Positions 1 to 8,464 of a DNA stretch of 64,000 nucleotides are shown one piece after another. Source of the stretch: Stenotrophomonas sp. 278 (lineage in GTDB: Bacteria > Pseudomonadota > Gammaproteobacteria > Xanthomonadales > Xanthomonadaceae); assembly GCF_003935715.1 (NCBI RefSeq), contig NZ_RHPP01000003.1, positions 1 through 64,000 on the forward strand, given 5' to 3'. The notes below the pieces were generated by a model that ran no database searches, was not told the DNA's origin, and saw only the letters and a program-made list of their open reading frames with translations. Every line of letters begins with the position of its first letter. The stretch's first letter is position 1. The position numbers and the translations under genes are program-made.

Positions 1-402
1 GGTTACCTCCGCCACTGCCGCGCGCGGTGTGCGGATGGCGATGCTGCGCTGCGCGCCTTCGCCGCTGATCCGCAGTGGCAGCTGGCCGGCAATCCCGTCC
101 TGCACCAGCACCCCGTCCACAGGGGCGGCCAGACCGGCCTCGAGCACCGCATGCGCGGTGCCCACGCTCGGGTGGCCGGCGAACGGCACTTCCTTCTGCG
201 GGCTGAACATGCGGATCCGGTAGCTGCTGCCCGCGGTCTGCGGGGCGAATACAAAGGTCGTTTCCGGCAGTCGTGTCCACCGCGCAATGGCCTGCATGCT
301 GGCCTCGTCCAGGCCCTCGGCGTCCAGCACCACCGCCAGCGGGTTGCCGGCACCCGGGTAGGGGGAAAACACATCCAACTGCAGAAAACGACGCGAAGAC
401 AT
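1..402 (-). CDS. PhzF-family isomerase/epimerase, N-terminal part (cut by window edge)
   Basis: The reading frame opens at an ATG at 402 and runs off the left edge, giving 134 codons. The start MSSRRFLQLDVFSP, then GNPLAVVLDAEGL and PETTFVF, is the usual PhzF opening; the Glu in PETTF sits where the family keeps its catalytic acid. SPQKEVPFAGHPSVGTAH is the second family signature. PhzF-like proteins are cytoplasmic isomerases or epimerases of diaminopimelate-epimerase fold. Most family members are not in phenazine synthesis and nothing here suggests phenazine. The gene is divergent from lysC-lysA, with about 165 bases between the starts. Substrate is unknown. Confidence 0.8.
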   Translation of the reverse strand, partial: MSSRRFLQLDVFSPYPGAGNPLAVVLDAEGLDEASMQAIARWTRLPETTFVFAPQTAGSSYRIRMFSPQKEVPFAGHPSVGTAHAVLEAGLAAPVDGVLVQDGIAGQLPLRISGEGAQRSIAIRTPRAAVAEVT

Positions 403-566
403 GGCGGCCAGGATCGGGGGAACGGGCAGGCAGCTTAACAAGTGAGCCGCCGCGCCGCCGCCGGGGCAGGGGGCGGTGGCCCAGCAGGGGCCGGGCTTGG
501 CATAGAATCGGAGGTTCGTCCCGGTGTGCCGGGCGAACCCCCTCCATTACCTATATTTCTTTCTCC

Positions 567-3170
567 ATGTCAGCTTCCCCCCTTGTCGATCGCTGGATCG
601 TACTGAAGTTCGGCGGCACCTCCGTGTCGCGTCGTCACCGCTGGGACACGATCGGGAAGCTGGCGAAAAAACGTGCGGAAGAGACCGGCGCGCGCGTGCT
701 GGTGGTGGTCTCGGCGCTGTCCGGGGTCACCAATGAGCTGACCGCCATTGCCGACGGTGCCGCCGACAGCCGCGCCCGCGTGGATGCGCTGGTGGCCCGT
801 CACCGCGAATTCCTGGGCGAACTGTCGCTGGACGCAAGCGCGCTGGACGAGCGCCTGAACGCGCTGCAGGGCCTGCTCGACGATCCGCGCGCCACCGCCC
901 GTCCGCTGGACTGGCAGGCTGAAGTGCTGGGCCAGGGCGAACTGCTGTCCTCCACCCTGGGCGCAGCCTACCTGCGCGCCAGCGGCCTGGATTTCGGCTG
1001 GATGGATGCCCGCCAGTGGTTGCAGGCGCTGCCGCCGCAGCCCAACCAGAGCGAGTGGTCGCAGCGCCTGTCGGTGAACTGCCAGTGGCGTTCGGATGCC
1101 GACTGGGCCGCGCGCTTCCACGCCCAGCCGACCCGCATGCTGATCACCCAGGGTTTCATTTCCCAGCACGCCGATGGCGGAACCGCCATTCTCGGCCGTG
1201 GCGGTTCGGACACCTCAGCGGCGTACTTCGGTGCGCTGCTCGGTGCCAGCCGGGTGGAAATCTGGACCGACGTGCCAGGGATGTTCAGCGCCAATCCCAA
1301 GGACGTACCGGATGCGCGCCTGCTGACCCGCCTGGATTATTACGAAGCGCAGGAGATCGCCACCACCGGCGCCAAGGTGTTGCACCCGCGCTCGATCAAG
1401 CCGTGCCGCGACGCCGGCGTGCCGATGGCCATCCTCGACACCGAGCGCCCGGAACTGCCGGGTACCAGCATCGACGGCAATGCCGCGCCGGTGCCGGGGG
1501 TGAAAGCCATCAGCCGCCGCAACGGCATCGTGCTGGTGTCGATGGAAGGCATCGGCATGTGGCAGCAGGTCGGCTTCCTGGCCGACGTGTTCGGTCTGTT
1601 CAAGAAGCACGGCCTGTCGGTGGACCTGATCGGTTCGGCCGAAACCAACGTCACCGTGTCGCTGGACCCGTCTGAAAACCTGGTCAGCACCGACGTGCTG
1701 GCCGCGCTGTCGGCCGACCTGTCCCAGATCTGCAAGGTCAAGGTGATCGTGCCGTGCGCCGCCATCACCCTGGTCGGACGCGGCATGCGCTCGCTGCTGC
1801 ACAAGCTGTCGGACGTGTGGGCGACGTTCGGCCGTGAGCGCGTGCACATGATCTCGCAGTCGTCCAACGACCTGAACCTGACGTTCGTCATCGACGAAGC
1901 CGACGCCGATGGCCTGCTGCCGATCCTGCACGCCGAGCTGATCGACAGCGGCGCGATGCCGGTGGAAGAGGGGGAGGTGTTCGGCCCGCGCTGGCGCGAA
2001 ATCGCCGGCACCATCCGTCCGCGCGAAACCGCCTGGTGGCGTGGCCAGCGCGAGCACCTGCTGCAGCTGGCCCAGGCCGGCACCCCGCGTTATGTGTACA
2101 ACCTGCCCACGGTGCGCGCCCGCGCCCGTGCGCTGGCGGCGATCAAGCCGATCGACCAGCGCTACTACGCGATCAAGGCCAACAGCCACCCGGCCATCCT
2201 GGAACTACTGGAGCAGGAAGGTTTCGGCCTGGAGTGCGTGTCGCATGGCGAACTCAAGCACGTGTTCAACACGCTGCCGGCGCTGTCGCCGCGCCGCGTG
2301 CTGTTCACCCCCAGCTTCGCCCCGCGCGCCGAATACGAAGCCGCGTTCGCGCTGGGGGTGACCGTCACCCTGGACAACGTGGAAGCCCTGCAGCGCTGGC
2401 CGGACCTGTTCCGCAACCGTGAGCTGTGGCTGCGCGTCGACCTGGGTCGCGGTGAGGGCCACCACGCCAAGGTCCGCACCGGCGGCAAGGACTCCAAGTT
2501 CGGCCTGCCGATCGCCCGCGTTGATGAGTTCGTGCGTCTGGCCACCGAGCTGGGCACGCGCGTGGTCGGCCTGCACGCCCACCTGGGCAGCGGTGTGGAA
2601 ACCGCGCAGCACTGGCGTCTGATGTGCGACGAACTGGCCGGCTTCGCGCGCCGCATCGGCAGCGTGGAAACCATCGACATCGGCGGTGGCCTGCCGATTC
2701 CGTACAGCGCCGACGACGAGCCGTTCGACCTGGACTCCTGGGCGGTGGGTCTGGCCGAGGTCAAGGCCGTGCACCCGGCGTTCCGCTTGGCGATCGAACC
2801 AGGCCGCTACCTGGTCGCTGAAGCCGGCGTGCTGCTGACCACCGCCACCCAGGTGGTGGAGAAGGACGGCATCCGCCGGGTCGGCCTCGATGCGGGCATG
2901 AACACGCTGATGCGCCCGGCCCTGTACGACGCCTGGCACGACATCGAGAACCTGAGCCGTCTGGGCGGCTACGCCGAGGCCATGTTCGACGTGGTCGGTC
3001 CGATCTGCGAGTCCAGCGACGTGTTCGGCAAGCGCCGCCGCCTGCCGGTATCCACCGCGCCTGACGACGTGATGCTGATCGCCGACGCCGGTGCCTACGG
3101 CTACGTGATGTCCAACACCTACAACCAGCGTGCGCTGCCGCGCGAGGACGTGATTGATGACACGCCCTGA
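567..3170 (+). CDS. Bifunctional aspartate kinase / diaminopimelate decarboxylase
   Basis: An 867-residue fusion that supplies the first and last enzymes of lysine synthesis. Residues 1-470 are an aspartokinase: KFGGTS at 14-19, the nucleotide segment around GRGGSDTSA (210-218), then two ACT domains (about 320-465) that normally sense lysine or threonine. Residues 480-867 are a PLP-dependent decarboxylase: YAIKANSH puts the PLP lysine at about 537, followed by HLGSGV, GGGLP, EPGRYLVAE and the CESSD active-site segment. The frame is open far upstream, but the ATG at 567 gives the normal aspartokinase N-terminus (VLKFGGTSVS), so I start there. Such fusions are known in Xanthomonadaceae. The next gene follows after 72 bases. 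Confidence 0.95.
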   Translation: MSASPLVDRWIVLKFGGTSVSRRHRWDTIGKLAKKRAEETGARVLVVVSALSGVTNELTAIADGAADSRARVDALVARHREFLGELSLDASALDERLNALQGLLDDPRATARPLDWQAEVLGQGELLSSTLGAAYLRASGLDFGWMDARQWLQALPPQPNQSEWSQRLSVNCQWRSDADWAARFHAQPTRMLITQGFISQHADGGTAILGRGGSDTSAAYFGALLGASRVEIWTDVPGMFSANPKDVPDARLLTRLDYYEAQEIATTGAKVLHPRSIKPCRDAGVPMAILDTERPELPGTSIDGNAAPVPGVKAISRRNGIVLVSMEGIGMWQQVGFLADVFGLFKKHGLSVDLIGSAETNVTVSLDPSENLVSTDVLAALSADLSQICKVKVIVPCAAITLVGRGMRSLLHKLSDVWATFGRERVHMISQSSNDLNLTFVIDEADADGLLPILHAELIDSGAMPVEEGEVFGPRWREIAGTIRPRETAWWRGQREHLLQLAQAGTPRYVYNLPTVRARARALAAIKPIDQRYYAIKANSHPAILELLEQEGFGLECVSHGELKHVFNTLPALSPRRVLFTPSFAPRAEYEAAFALGVTVTLDNVEALQRWPDLFRNRELWLRVDLGRGEGHHAKVRTGGKDSKFGLPIARVDEFVRLATELGTRVVGLHAHLGSGVETAQHWRLMCDELAGFARRIGSVETIDIGGGLPIPYSADDEPFDLDSWAVGLAEVKAVHPAFRLAIEPGRYLVAEAGVLLTTATQVVEKDGIRRVGLDAGMNTLMRPALYDAWHDIENLSRLGGYAEAMFDVVGPICESSDVFGKRRRLPVSTAPDDVMLIADAGAYGYVMSNTYNQRALPREDVIDDTP

Positions 3171-3242
3171 CCGCGCGCTGCACCTTGCCACTGAACGCCT
3201 TCGCGCGCCGCCGCGAAAACGCCTCGCCTCACCGGATATGCC

Positions 3243-4595
3243 ATGACTGCTTTCGACAAACACCAGGTTGCCTCGTTCCGTTTCGTCCGCTGCACGCTGG
3301 ATGAAAACACCGGCGTGGCGCAGCTGGTCTATGCCTTCGACAACGGCCCGGAGCTGGTCGAGACGGTCACCATTCCCGGCGCGCCGTTCGCGCTGGACGG
3401 AGCCCGCGCACAGGCGGTGGAGCAGGCCCTGCGCCTGCTGCACCTGTTTGCCGGTGTCAGCTACTACAAGGCAGCGGTGCCCGAAGATGTACGCATCGAC
3501 AGCTATGCCATCGACGCCGACACCGCCGCGCTGGTGGAAACGGTGTACCTCAACGGCCTGGGCGAGTTCGCCTATCGTAACGGCCTGAACCTGCGCGGAC
3601 GCTTCCGTCTGCCGGTGCAGGGTGAGGCAGTGACCGCAGCGTCCGCCGGCCTGCGTGAGCACGCCCTGGTCGCCATCGGCGGCGGCAAGGACTCGCTGGT
3701 CAGCATCGAGGCGCTGCGCGCGCTGGGTGTCGAAGAAACTGTGACCTGGATTGGCGGTTCGCAGCTGATCCGCGCCTGCGCCGAGCGCACCGGTCTGCCC
3801 ACGTTGAATATTGGTCGCGTGCTGGCCCCGGAACTGTTCGAGCTGAACCGCCAGGGCGCGTGGAACGGGCATATTCCGGTTACTGCGGTGAACTCGGCGA
3901 TCATGGCCCTGGCCGCGCTGCTGCAGGGCGTGAACCAGGTGGTGTTCTCCAACGAGCGTTCGGCCAGCTACGGCAGCCAGATTCCTGGCACCGGCGAGGT
4001 CAACCACCAGTGGTCGAAGGGCTGGGCGTTCGAGCAGGCCTTCGGGGAGCATCTGGAAAAGCATGTCGCTGCCGACCTGCAGTACTACTCGCTGCTGCGT
4101 CCGCTGTCTGAGCTGGCGGTGGCACGGCAGTTCGCCAGGAGCGACTTCTACGACGCGCATTTCTCCAGCTGCAACCGCAATTTCCACATCCTCGGCGAGC
4201 GCCCGGTGAACCGCTGGTGCGGCGTGTGCCCGAAGTGTCACTTCGTGTTCCTGGCGCTGGCTCCGTTCATGCCCAAGACCCGCCTGGTGCGCATCTTCGG
4301 CCGCAATCTGCTGGACGACGCCGAACAGGCCGGCGGCTTCGACGCGCTGCTGGAGTTCCAGGACCACAAGCCGTTCGAGTGCGTGGGCGAGGGCCGCGAG
4401 TCGCGTGCGGCGATGGCCACGCTGGCGGCGCGCCCGGAGTGGAGCGAAGACGTGCTGGTGAAGCGTTTCATCCAGGAGATCCAGCCGCAGCTGGAGGCGT
4501 CCGAGCTGAGCATCGAGCCGTTGCTGGTGCTGGAAGGCGAACACCGTATTCCGGCGTCGATCTGGGAGCGCCTGCGTGCGACTTTCGCAGCTTGA
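3243..4595 (+). CDS. murL: UDP-MurNAc-L-Ala-L-Glu epimerase MurL
   Basis: A 450-residue cytoplasmic protein matching MurL as characterised in Xanthomonas oryzae. That enzyme epimerises the terminal L-Glu of UDP-MurNAc-L-Ala-L-Glu to D-Glu using ATP. Visible features are a nucleotide-binding-like loop [10 protein letters not shown] near residue 143 and a cysteine-rich stretch near 325 ([10 protein letters not shown], then [10 protein letters not shown]). The 3' end overlaps the GTG start of murD2 by 20 bases, so the two are translationally coupled. The pairing replaces the usual glutamate racemase plus MurD route. The product name rests on family recognition and on the strict linkage with a second MurD-like ligase. 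Confidence 0.9.
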   Translation: MTAFDKHQVASFRFVRCTLDENTGVAQLVYAFDNGPELVETVTIPGAPFALDGARAQAVEQALRLLHLFAGVSYYKAAVPEDVRIDSYAIDADTAALVETVYLNGLGEFAYRNGLNLRGRFRLPVQGEAVTAASAGLREHALVAIGGGKDSLVSIEALRALGVEETVTWIGGSQLIRACAERTGLPTLNIGRVLAPELFELNRQGAWNGHIPVTAVNSAIMALAALLQGVNQVVFSNERSASYGSQIPGTGEVNHQWSKGWAFEQAFGEHLEKHVAADLQYYSLLRPLSELAVARQFARSDFYDAHFSSCNRNFHILGERPVNRWCGVCPKCHFVFLALAPFMPKTRLVRIFGRNLLDDAEQAGGFDALLEFQDHKPFECVGEGRESRAAMATLAARPEWSEDVLVKRFIQEIQPQLEASELSIEPLLVLEGEHRIPASIWERLRATFAA

Positions 4596-5985
4596 GGGCA
4601 AGCGGGTTGCGTTATGGGGCTGGGGGCGTGAGGGGCGGGCGGCATTTGCCGTGCTGCGCCGGCGTCTGCCGACCCTGCCGCTGACCCTGTTCTGTCCGGA
4701 GGTGGAGGCCGAAACCGCGCGCGCGGAGGCCCGCGGTGCGCTGACCGTGCGCAGCGATGTCAGCGGTGAAGCGCTGGCCGCGTTCGAGGTGGTCATCAAG
4801 TCGCCCGGCATCAGTCCCTATGGCGAGGCGGCCCGGCAGGCCGCTGCGCAGGGCACCCAGTTCATCGGCGGCACCTCGCTGTGGTTTGCCGAGCACGCCG
4901 ATGCCGACGGCACCGTGCGTGACACCGTGTGCGTGACCGGCACCAAGGGCAAGAGCACCACCACCTCGCTGCTGGCGCACCTGCTGCGCGCCAGTGGTGC
5001 GCGCACCGGCCTGGTGGGCAACATCGGACTGCCGCTGCTGGAAGTGCTGGAGCCCCAGCCGGCCCCACAGTACTGGGCCGTGGAACTGTCCAGCTACCAG
5101 ACCGGCGAAGTGGCGCGCAGTGGTGCGCACCCGCAGGTAGCGGTGGTACTGAACCTGTTTCCGGAGCACCTGGACTGGCACGGCAGCGAAGCGCGCTATA
5201 TCGCCGACAAGCTGTCGCTGGTGACCGAAGCGGCCCCGAGCATTGCCGTGCTCAATGCGACTGATCCGCACCTGGCTGCGTTGGATCTGCCGCATAGCGA
5301 AGTGGTCTGGTTCAACCAGCCGCAGGGCTGGCACATGCGCGGCGAGTGGGTGTATCGCGGCGAGCGGGCCGTATTCGATACCGCCAACACGCCGCTGCCC
5401 GGCCGGCACAACCGCGGCAACCTATGCGCGGTGCTCGCGGCCATCGAGGCGCTGGGTCTGGATGCGGTCGCGCTGGCACCGGCGGTACAAAGCTTCCGCC
5501 CGCTGCCTAATCGGCTGCAGGTGCTTGGCGAGCGCGATGGCCTGCGCTTCGTCAACGATTCGATCAGCACCACCCCGCACGCCAGTCTGGCGGCGCTGGA
5601 GTGCTTCGTCGGCCAGCGCATTGCGCTGCTGGTGGGCGGGCATGACCGTGGCCTGGATTGGACCGACTTCATGCAGCACATGGCGCATGACGTACCGCCG
5701 GTGGAGATCGTGACCATGGGGGCCAACGGCCCGCGTATTCACGCCCTGCTGCAGCCGCTGGCCGAGGCCGGTCGGTTTGGGTTGCATGCCGCGGGAGATC
5801 TGGACGAGGCGGTGCGGATCGCCTGTGACGCGCTGGGTGGGCAGGGTGGGGTGGTGCTGTTGTCGCCGGGTGCGCCGAGCTATGGCGTGTACAAGGACTA
5901 TGTGGCTCGCGGGCGGCATTTTGCCCAGCTGGCCGGGTTTGACCCGGAGGCAATCACCGCGATTGCCGGGATCGGAATCGCCTGA
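4576..5985 (+). CDS. murD2: UDP-MurNAc-L-Ala:L-Glu ligase MurD2
   Basis: A 469-residue Mur ligase. It has an N-terminal Rossmann-like UDP-binding segment ([10 protein letters not shown], residues 11-20), the ATP loop [10 protein letters not shown] (121-130), the central segment ending in EHLDWHGS, and a C-terminal domain containing RPLPNRLQ and NDSISTTPH. MurD2 adds L-Glu to UDP-MurNAc-L-Ala, and MurL then inverts it. The GTG start at 4576 lies inside murL and gives a correct N-terminus ([13 protein letters not shown]). It is shorter and more divergent than canonical MurD. The gene ends just before a repeat-rich gap. Confidence 0.9.
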   Translation: MRLSQLEGKRVALWGWGREGRAAFAVLRRRLPTLPLTLFCPEVEAETARAEARGALTVRSDVSGEALAAFEVVIKSPGISPYGEAARQAAAQGTQFIGGTSLWFAEHADADGTVRDTVCVTGTKGKSTTTSLLAHLLRASGARTGLVGNIGLPLLEVLEPQPAPQYWAVELSSYQTGEVARSGAHPQVAVVLNLFPEHLDWHGSEARYIADKLSLVTEAAPSIAVLNATDPHLAALDLPHSEVVWFNQPQGWHMRGEWVYRGERAVFDTANTPLPGRHNRGNLCAVLAAIEALGLDAVALAPAVQSFRPLPNRLQVLGERDGLRFVNDSISTTPHASLAALECFVGQRIALLVGGHDRGLDWTDFMQHMAHDVPPVEIVTMGANGPRIHALLQPLAEAGRFGLHAAGDLDEAVRIACDALGGQGGVVLLSPGAPSYGVYKDYVARGRHFAQLAGFDPEAITAIAGIGIA

Positions 5986-6000
5986 TCGCAGGCGCCGCGT

Positions 6001-6019
6001 GGACACGCATGGCGTGTCC
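6001..6019. repeat. SMAG-like palindrome (headless)
   Basis: GGACACGC-ATG-GCGTGTCC forms a perfect 8-bp stem. It matches the stem of the SMAG elements nearby, but the GTAG/CTAC head is missing. Confidence 0.7.
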
Positions 6020-6073
6020 CAACCGGGCTTGCGAATCCGTGACATCCAACGCGCGCCCCGGGCCGCACTTGCC

Positions 6074-6190
6074 GCATCCGCGCAACGCCCACGTCTGGAC
6101 CGCGCGTGCGGCATCCGCGTAACGCCCGCGTCTGGACCGCGCGTGCGGCATCCGCGTAACGCCCACGTCTGGACAGCGCGTGCGGCATCC
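6074..6190. repeat. 37-base direct tandem repeat, three units plus a partial fourth
   Basis: Units start at 6074, 6111, 6148 and 6185 (partial), each opening with GCATCCG and containing ACGCCCACGTCTGGAC with single-base differences. The spacing is exactly 37 bases. It is bounded by SMAG palindromes on both sides. It may be a degraded array or a length-variable tract; no function is visible. Confidence 0.9.
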
Positions 6191-6192
6191 GT

Positions 6193-6215
6193 GTAGGGAC
6201 ACGCCATGCGTGTCC
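6193..6215 (+). repeat. SMAG (GTAG) palindrome
   Basis: GTAG head followed by GGACACGC-CAT-GCGTGTCC, an 8-bp perfect stem with a 3-base loop. Monomeric copy. Confidence 0.85.
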
Positions 6216-6234
6216 ACGCGGTGCTGGATCGGCC

Positions 6235-6302
6235 GTAGAGCCACGCCCTGCGTGGCTGCGCGGTGCCAGACAGGGTCGAAGCCACGCAGGGCGTGGCTCT
6301 AC
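6235..6302. repeat. SMAG dimer in inverted orientation
   Basis: GTAG plus AGCCACG-CCCTG-CGTGGCT and, in reverse, AGCCACG-CAGGG-CGTGGCT plus CTAC. Two elements face each other across about 22 bases, so the whole unit can also fold as one long hairpin. Confidence 0.85.
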
Positions 6303-6360
6303 GGCATTCCTGTCACACCCCTTGGGGTTACAGTGCACCTTTCTCCGAAGGAGCAGGCGC

Positions 6361-7155
6361 ATGAAGCAGCAATGGCGGTGGGGTGCGGCACTGGTACTGG
6401 GCATGGCAGCAGCGCCCTCCTGGGCGGCCATGCAGGCCAAACCGGTCGAATGGCAGCACGACGGCACGACCTTCAGCGGTGTGCTGGTCCATGACGACGA
6501 AGACAACGACAAGCGCCCCGGCTTGGTGATGGTGCCGAACTGGAAGGGCGTGAACGCCTCGGCCATCGAAAAGGCCAAGAAGCTCGCCGGCGACGACTAC
6601 GTGGTACTGGTCGCCGACGTCTACGGCAAGGGCGTGCGCCCGAAGACCGACGCCGAAGCGGGCCCGGTCGCAACCAAGCTGCGCAACGACCGCCCGCTGC
6701 TGCGCGCACGTGCGCTCAAGGCGGTGGACGTACTGAAGGAACAAGCCGGCAAGGCCCCGCTGGATGCCAGTCGGATCGGCGCGGTCGGATTCTGCTTCGG
6801 CGGCACCACGGTGCTGGAACTGGCCCGTGCCGGTGCGCCGCTGGCCGGCGTGGTCAGTCTGCACGGGGGGCTGGGCTCACCGCTGCCGGCCAAGGCCGGT
6901 GGCACGCATCCGTCGGTGCTGGTGCTCAATGGGGCGGACGACAAGAGCGTCACCGCTGCCGATATCAGTGGCTTCGAGCAGGAAATGAACGCGGCCAAGG
7001 TGGACTGGGAGTTCACCAATTACAGTGGTGCCGTGCACTGTTTTGCCGAGGCCGATGCGAACAACCCGCCGGGTTGTGCGTATGACGAGCGGGCGGCGAA
7101 GCGGGCGTGGAAGAGCCTGGATTCGTTCTTCGAAGGGCTCTTCGACAAGCGGTGA
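6361..7155 (+). CDS. Exported dienelactone hydrolase-family protein
   Basis: A 264-residue alpha/beta hydrolase with a Sec signal peptide (basic MKQQWRWG, hydrophobic core, cut near SWA-AM at about 21-24), so it should be periplasmic. GFCFGG carries the nucleophile cysteine in the G-x-C-x-G-G elbow typical of dienelactone hydrolases. NGADDKSV supplies the acid and AVHCF the histidine. The ATG at 6361 has AGGAG about 8 bases upstream; the frame extends a little further upstream without a better start. The natural substrate is unknown. It is a stand-alone gene between repeat-filled gaps. Confidence 0.85.
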   Translation: MKQQWRWGAALVLGMAAAPSWAAMQAKPVEWQHDGTTFSGVLVHDDEDNDKRPGLVMVPNWKGVNASAIEKAKKLAGDDYVVLVADVYGKGVRPKTDAEAGPVATKLRNDRPLLRARALKAVDVLKEQAGKAPLDASRIGAVGFCFGGTTVLELARAGAPLAGVVSLHGGLGSPLPAKAGGTHPSVLVLNGADDKSVTAADISGFEQEMNAAKVDWEFTNYSGAVHCFAEADANNPPGCAYDERAAKRAWKSLDSFFEGLFDKR

Positions 7156-7204
7156 TCAATCCCGGGGTGGATACGCCGCGTCGCCGGAAATCTTCAACGC
7201 CCCG

Positions 7205-7272
7205 GTAGGCGACGAAAAGAACGGCAGGAGCCGTTCGCAATGCCCCGGTAGGCGACGACCGTTGGTCGTCGC
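7205..7272. repeat. Two SMAG-type elements in the same orientation
   Basis: A GTAG head at 7205 is followed by a degraded arm. A complete copy starts at 7248 with stem GCGACGACC-GTT-GGTCGTCGC. They lie in the gap between the converging hydrolase and ispB genes and could act as a transcription barrier. Confidence 0.75.
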
Positions 7273-7310
7273 AGGCCGGCAGGCATACCCTTGGTCGTCG
7301 CCCGCCGCAA

Positions 7311-8309
7311 TCAATGCGAACGCTGCACCGCATACCGCGCCAGCCCGCGCAGGGCGGCTACGGCATCGTTGTCGGCCAGGCCATCCAGCGCACGCTCGGC
7401 GGCCGCGGCATATTCCTCCGCACGTTGCCGGCTGTAATCCAGCCCGCCGGTGGCGTGGATCGCGGCCAGCACTTCCGGCATGGCCGAGGCGTCGCCGTTC
7501 TGCACGATCTCGCGCAGGCGCTCACGCGTGGTCTCATCCGAATGCGCCATGGCATGGATCAGCGGCAGCGTGGCTTTGCCCTCGGCGAGGTCGTCGCCCA
7601 GGTTCTTTCCCAGCTCGTCGGCATTGGCCGAGTAATCCAGCACGTCATCGGCGATCTGGAACGCATAGCCCAGGTGCATGCCGTAGTCGTACAGGGCCTG
7701 CTGGGTGGCCTCATCAACGCCGCTGGCCAGTGCGCCCAGGCGGGTGCCGGCGGCGAACAGCACCGCCGTCTTGCGCTCGATCACACGCAGGTAGGCGGCT
7801 TCGTCGGTGTCCGGGTTGTGCACATGCAGCAGCTGCAGCACTTCGCCTTCGGCGATGCGGTTGGTGGTGTCGGCCAGGATCTGCATCACCGGCATGCGAT
7901 CCAGTTCCACCATCAGCTGGAAGCTGCGCGAATACAGGAAGTCGCCGACCAGCACGCTGGGCGCATTGCCCCACAGCGCGTTGGCGGTGCTGCGGCCGCG
8001 CCGCAGGCTGGATTCGTCCACCACGTCGTCGTGCAGCAGGGTCGAGGTGTGGATGAACTCGATGATCGCCGCCAGCTGGTGGTGTTCCGGACCGGCTTGA
8101 CCCACCGCGTGGCCGGCCAGCATCACCAGCATCGGGCGCAGGCGCTTGCCGCCGGCAGAAATGATGTGGTCGGCAATCTGGTTGATCAGTACGACATCGG
8201 AGGACAGGCGGCGGCGGATCAGCGCATCCACCGCGGCCATGTCAGGCGCGGCGAGGGTCTGGATCTGGGGCAGGCCCAGCGCGGAGCGGGTGTCTTCGGT
8301 GATGGTCAT
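7311..8309 (-). CDS. ispB: Octaprenyl diphosphate synthase
   Basis: A 332-residue trans-polyprenyl diphosphate synthase that makes the side chain of ubiquinone. Both aspartate-rich motifs are present: LLHDDVVDESSLRRGRSTAN (first DDxxD with downstream arginines) and QIADDVLDY (second DDxxD). GGKRLRP and the region ahead of the first motif match long-chain (C40) synthases. The gene starts at an ATG at 8309 and is divergent from the alpha-glucosidase gene, with the maltose operator in the shared gap. It is core metabolism and is probably not part of the maltose regulon. Confidence 0.93.
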   Translation of the reverse strand: MTITEDTRSALGLPQIQTLAAPDMAAVDALIRRRLSSDVVLINQIADHIISAGGKRLRPMLVMLAGHAVGQAGPEHHQLAAIIEFIHTSTLLHDDVVDESSLRRGRSTANALWGNAPSVLVGDFLYSRSFQLMVELDRMPVMQILADTTNRIAEGEVLQLLHVHNPDTDEAAYLRVIERKTAVLFAAGTRLGALASGVDEATQQALYDYGMHLGYAFQIADDVLDYSANADELGKNLGDDLAEGKATLPLIHAMAHSDETTRERLREIVQNGDASAMPEVLAAIHATGGLDYSRQRAEEYAAAAERALDGLADNDAVAALRGLARYAVQRSH

Positions 8310-8355
8310 GCGGTCGTACTTTCAGGCGTAAGCCCGATTATAGGCCGACCGGGCG

Positions 8356-8369
8356 TGAATACGTATGCA
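8356..8369. promoter_or_regulatory. Maltose-locus LacI-type operator, copy 1
   Basis: TGAATACGTATGCA is a dyad with a central CG and half-sites TGnATAC. It stands 95 bases upstream of the GH13 alpha-glucosidase. The identical 14 bases occur at 15582 and, inverted, at 13244. Central-CG dyads of this size are usual for LacI-family repressors, and one is encoded at 23278-24312. Confidence 0.75.
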
Positions 8370-8464
8370 AATGGCACCACCCCGCAGGAGCCGCCGCTAA
8401 GCTTGTCGGGCACGATCCGGCACCCCTGGCGGGTGTCTCAAGGAAGCCCGGAGGGGGGCTCACG

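Larger units (their letters stand above)
5986..6360. other. Gene-free, repeat-rich spacer between murD2 and the hydrolase gene
   Basis: This 375-base gap holds a lone palindrome (6001-6019), a 37-base tandem repeat (6074-6184), a single SMAG element (6193-6215) and a SMAG dimer (6235-6302). No coding frame in it looks real; the frames seen on both strands are shadows of the repeats. Confidence 0.8.

Noticed and set aside
273-566. N-terminal extension of the aspartokinase-decarboxylase frame
   Set aside because: The extra 98 residues have no family similarity and cover the divergent PhzF promoter; ATG 567 gives the conserved start.
2205-4811. An 868-residue open frame on the minus strand
   Set aside because: It is antisense to lysC-lysA and murL, rich in His, Gln, Arg and Ala, and has no domain; a GC-driven shadow frame.
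6074-6190. CRISPR array candidate
   Set aside because: Units are contiguous, with no unique spacers and no cas genes nearby.
5954-6578. Repetitive Arg/Ala/His-rich frames in the murD2-hydrolase gap
   Set aside because: They are translations of the 37-base tandem repeat and SMAG elements on either strand.
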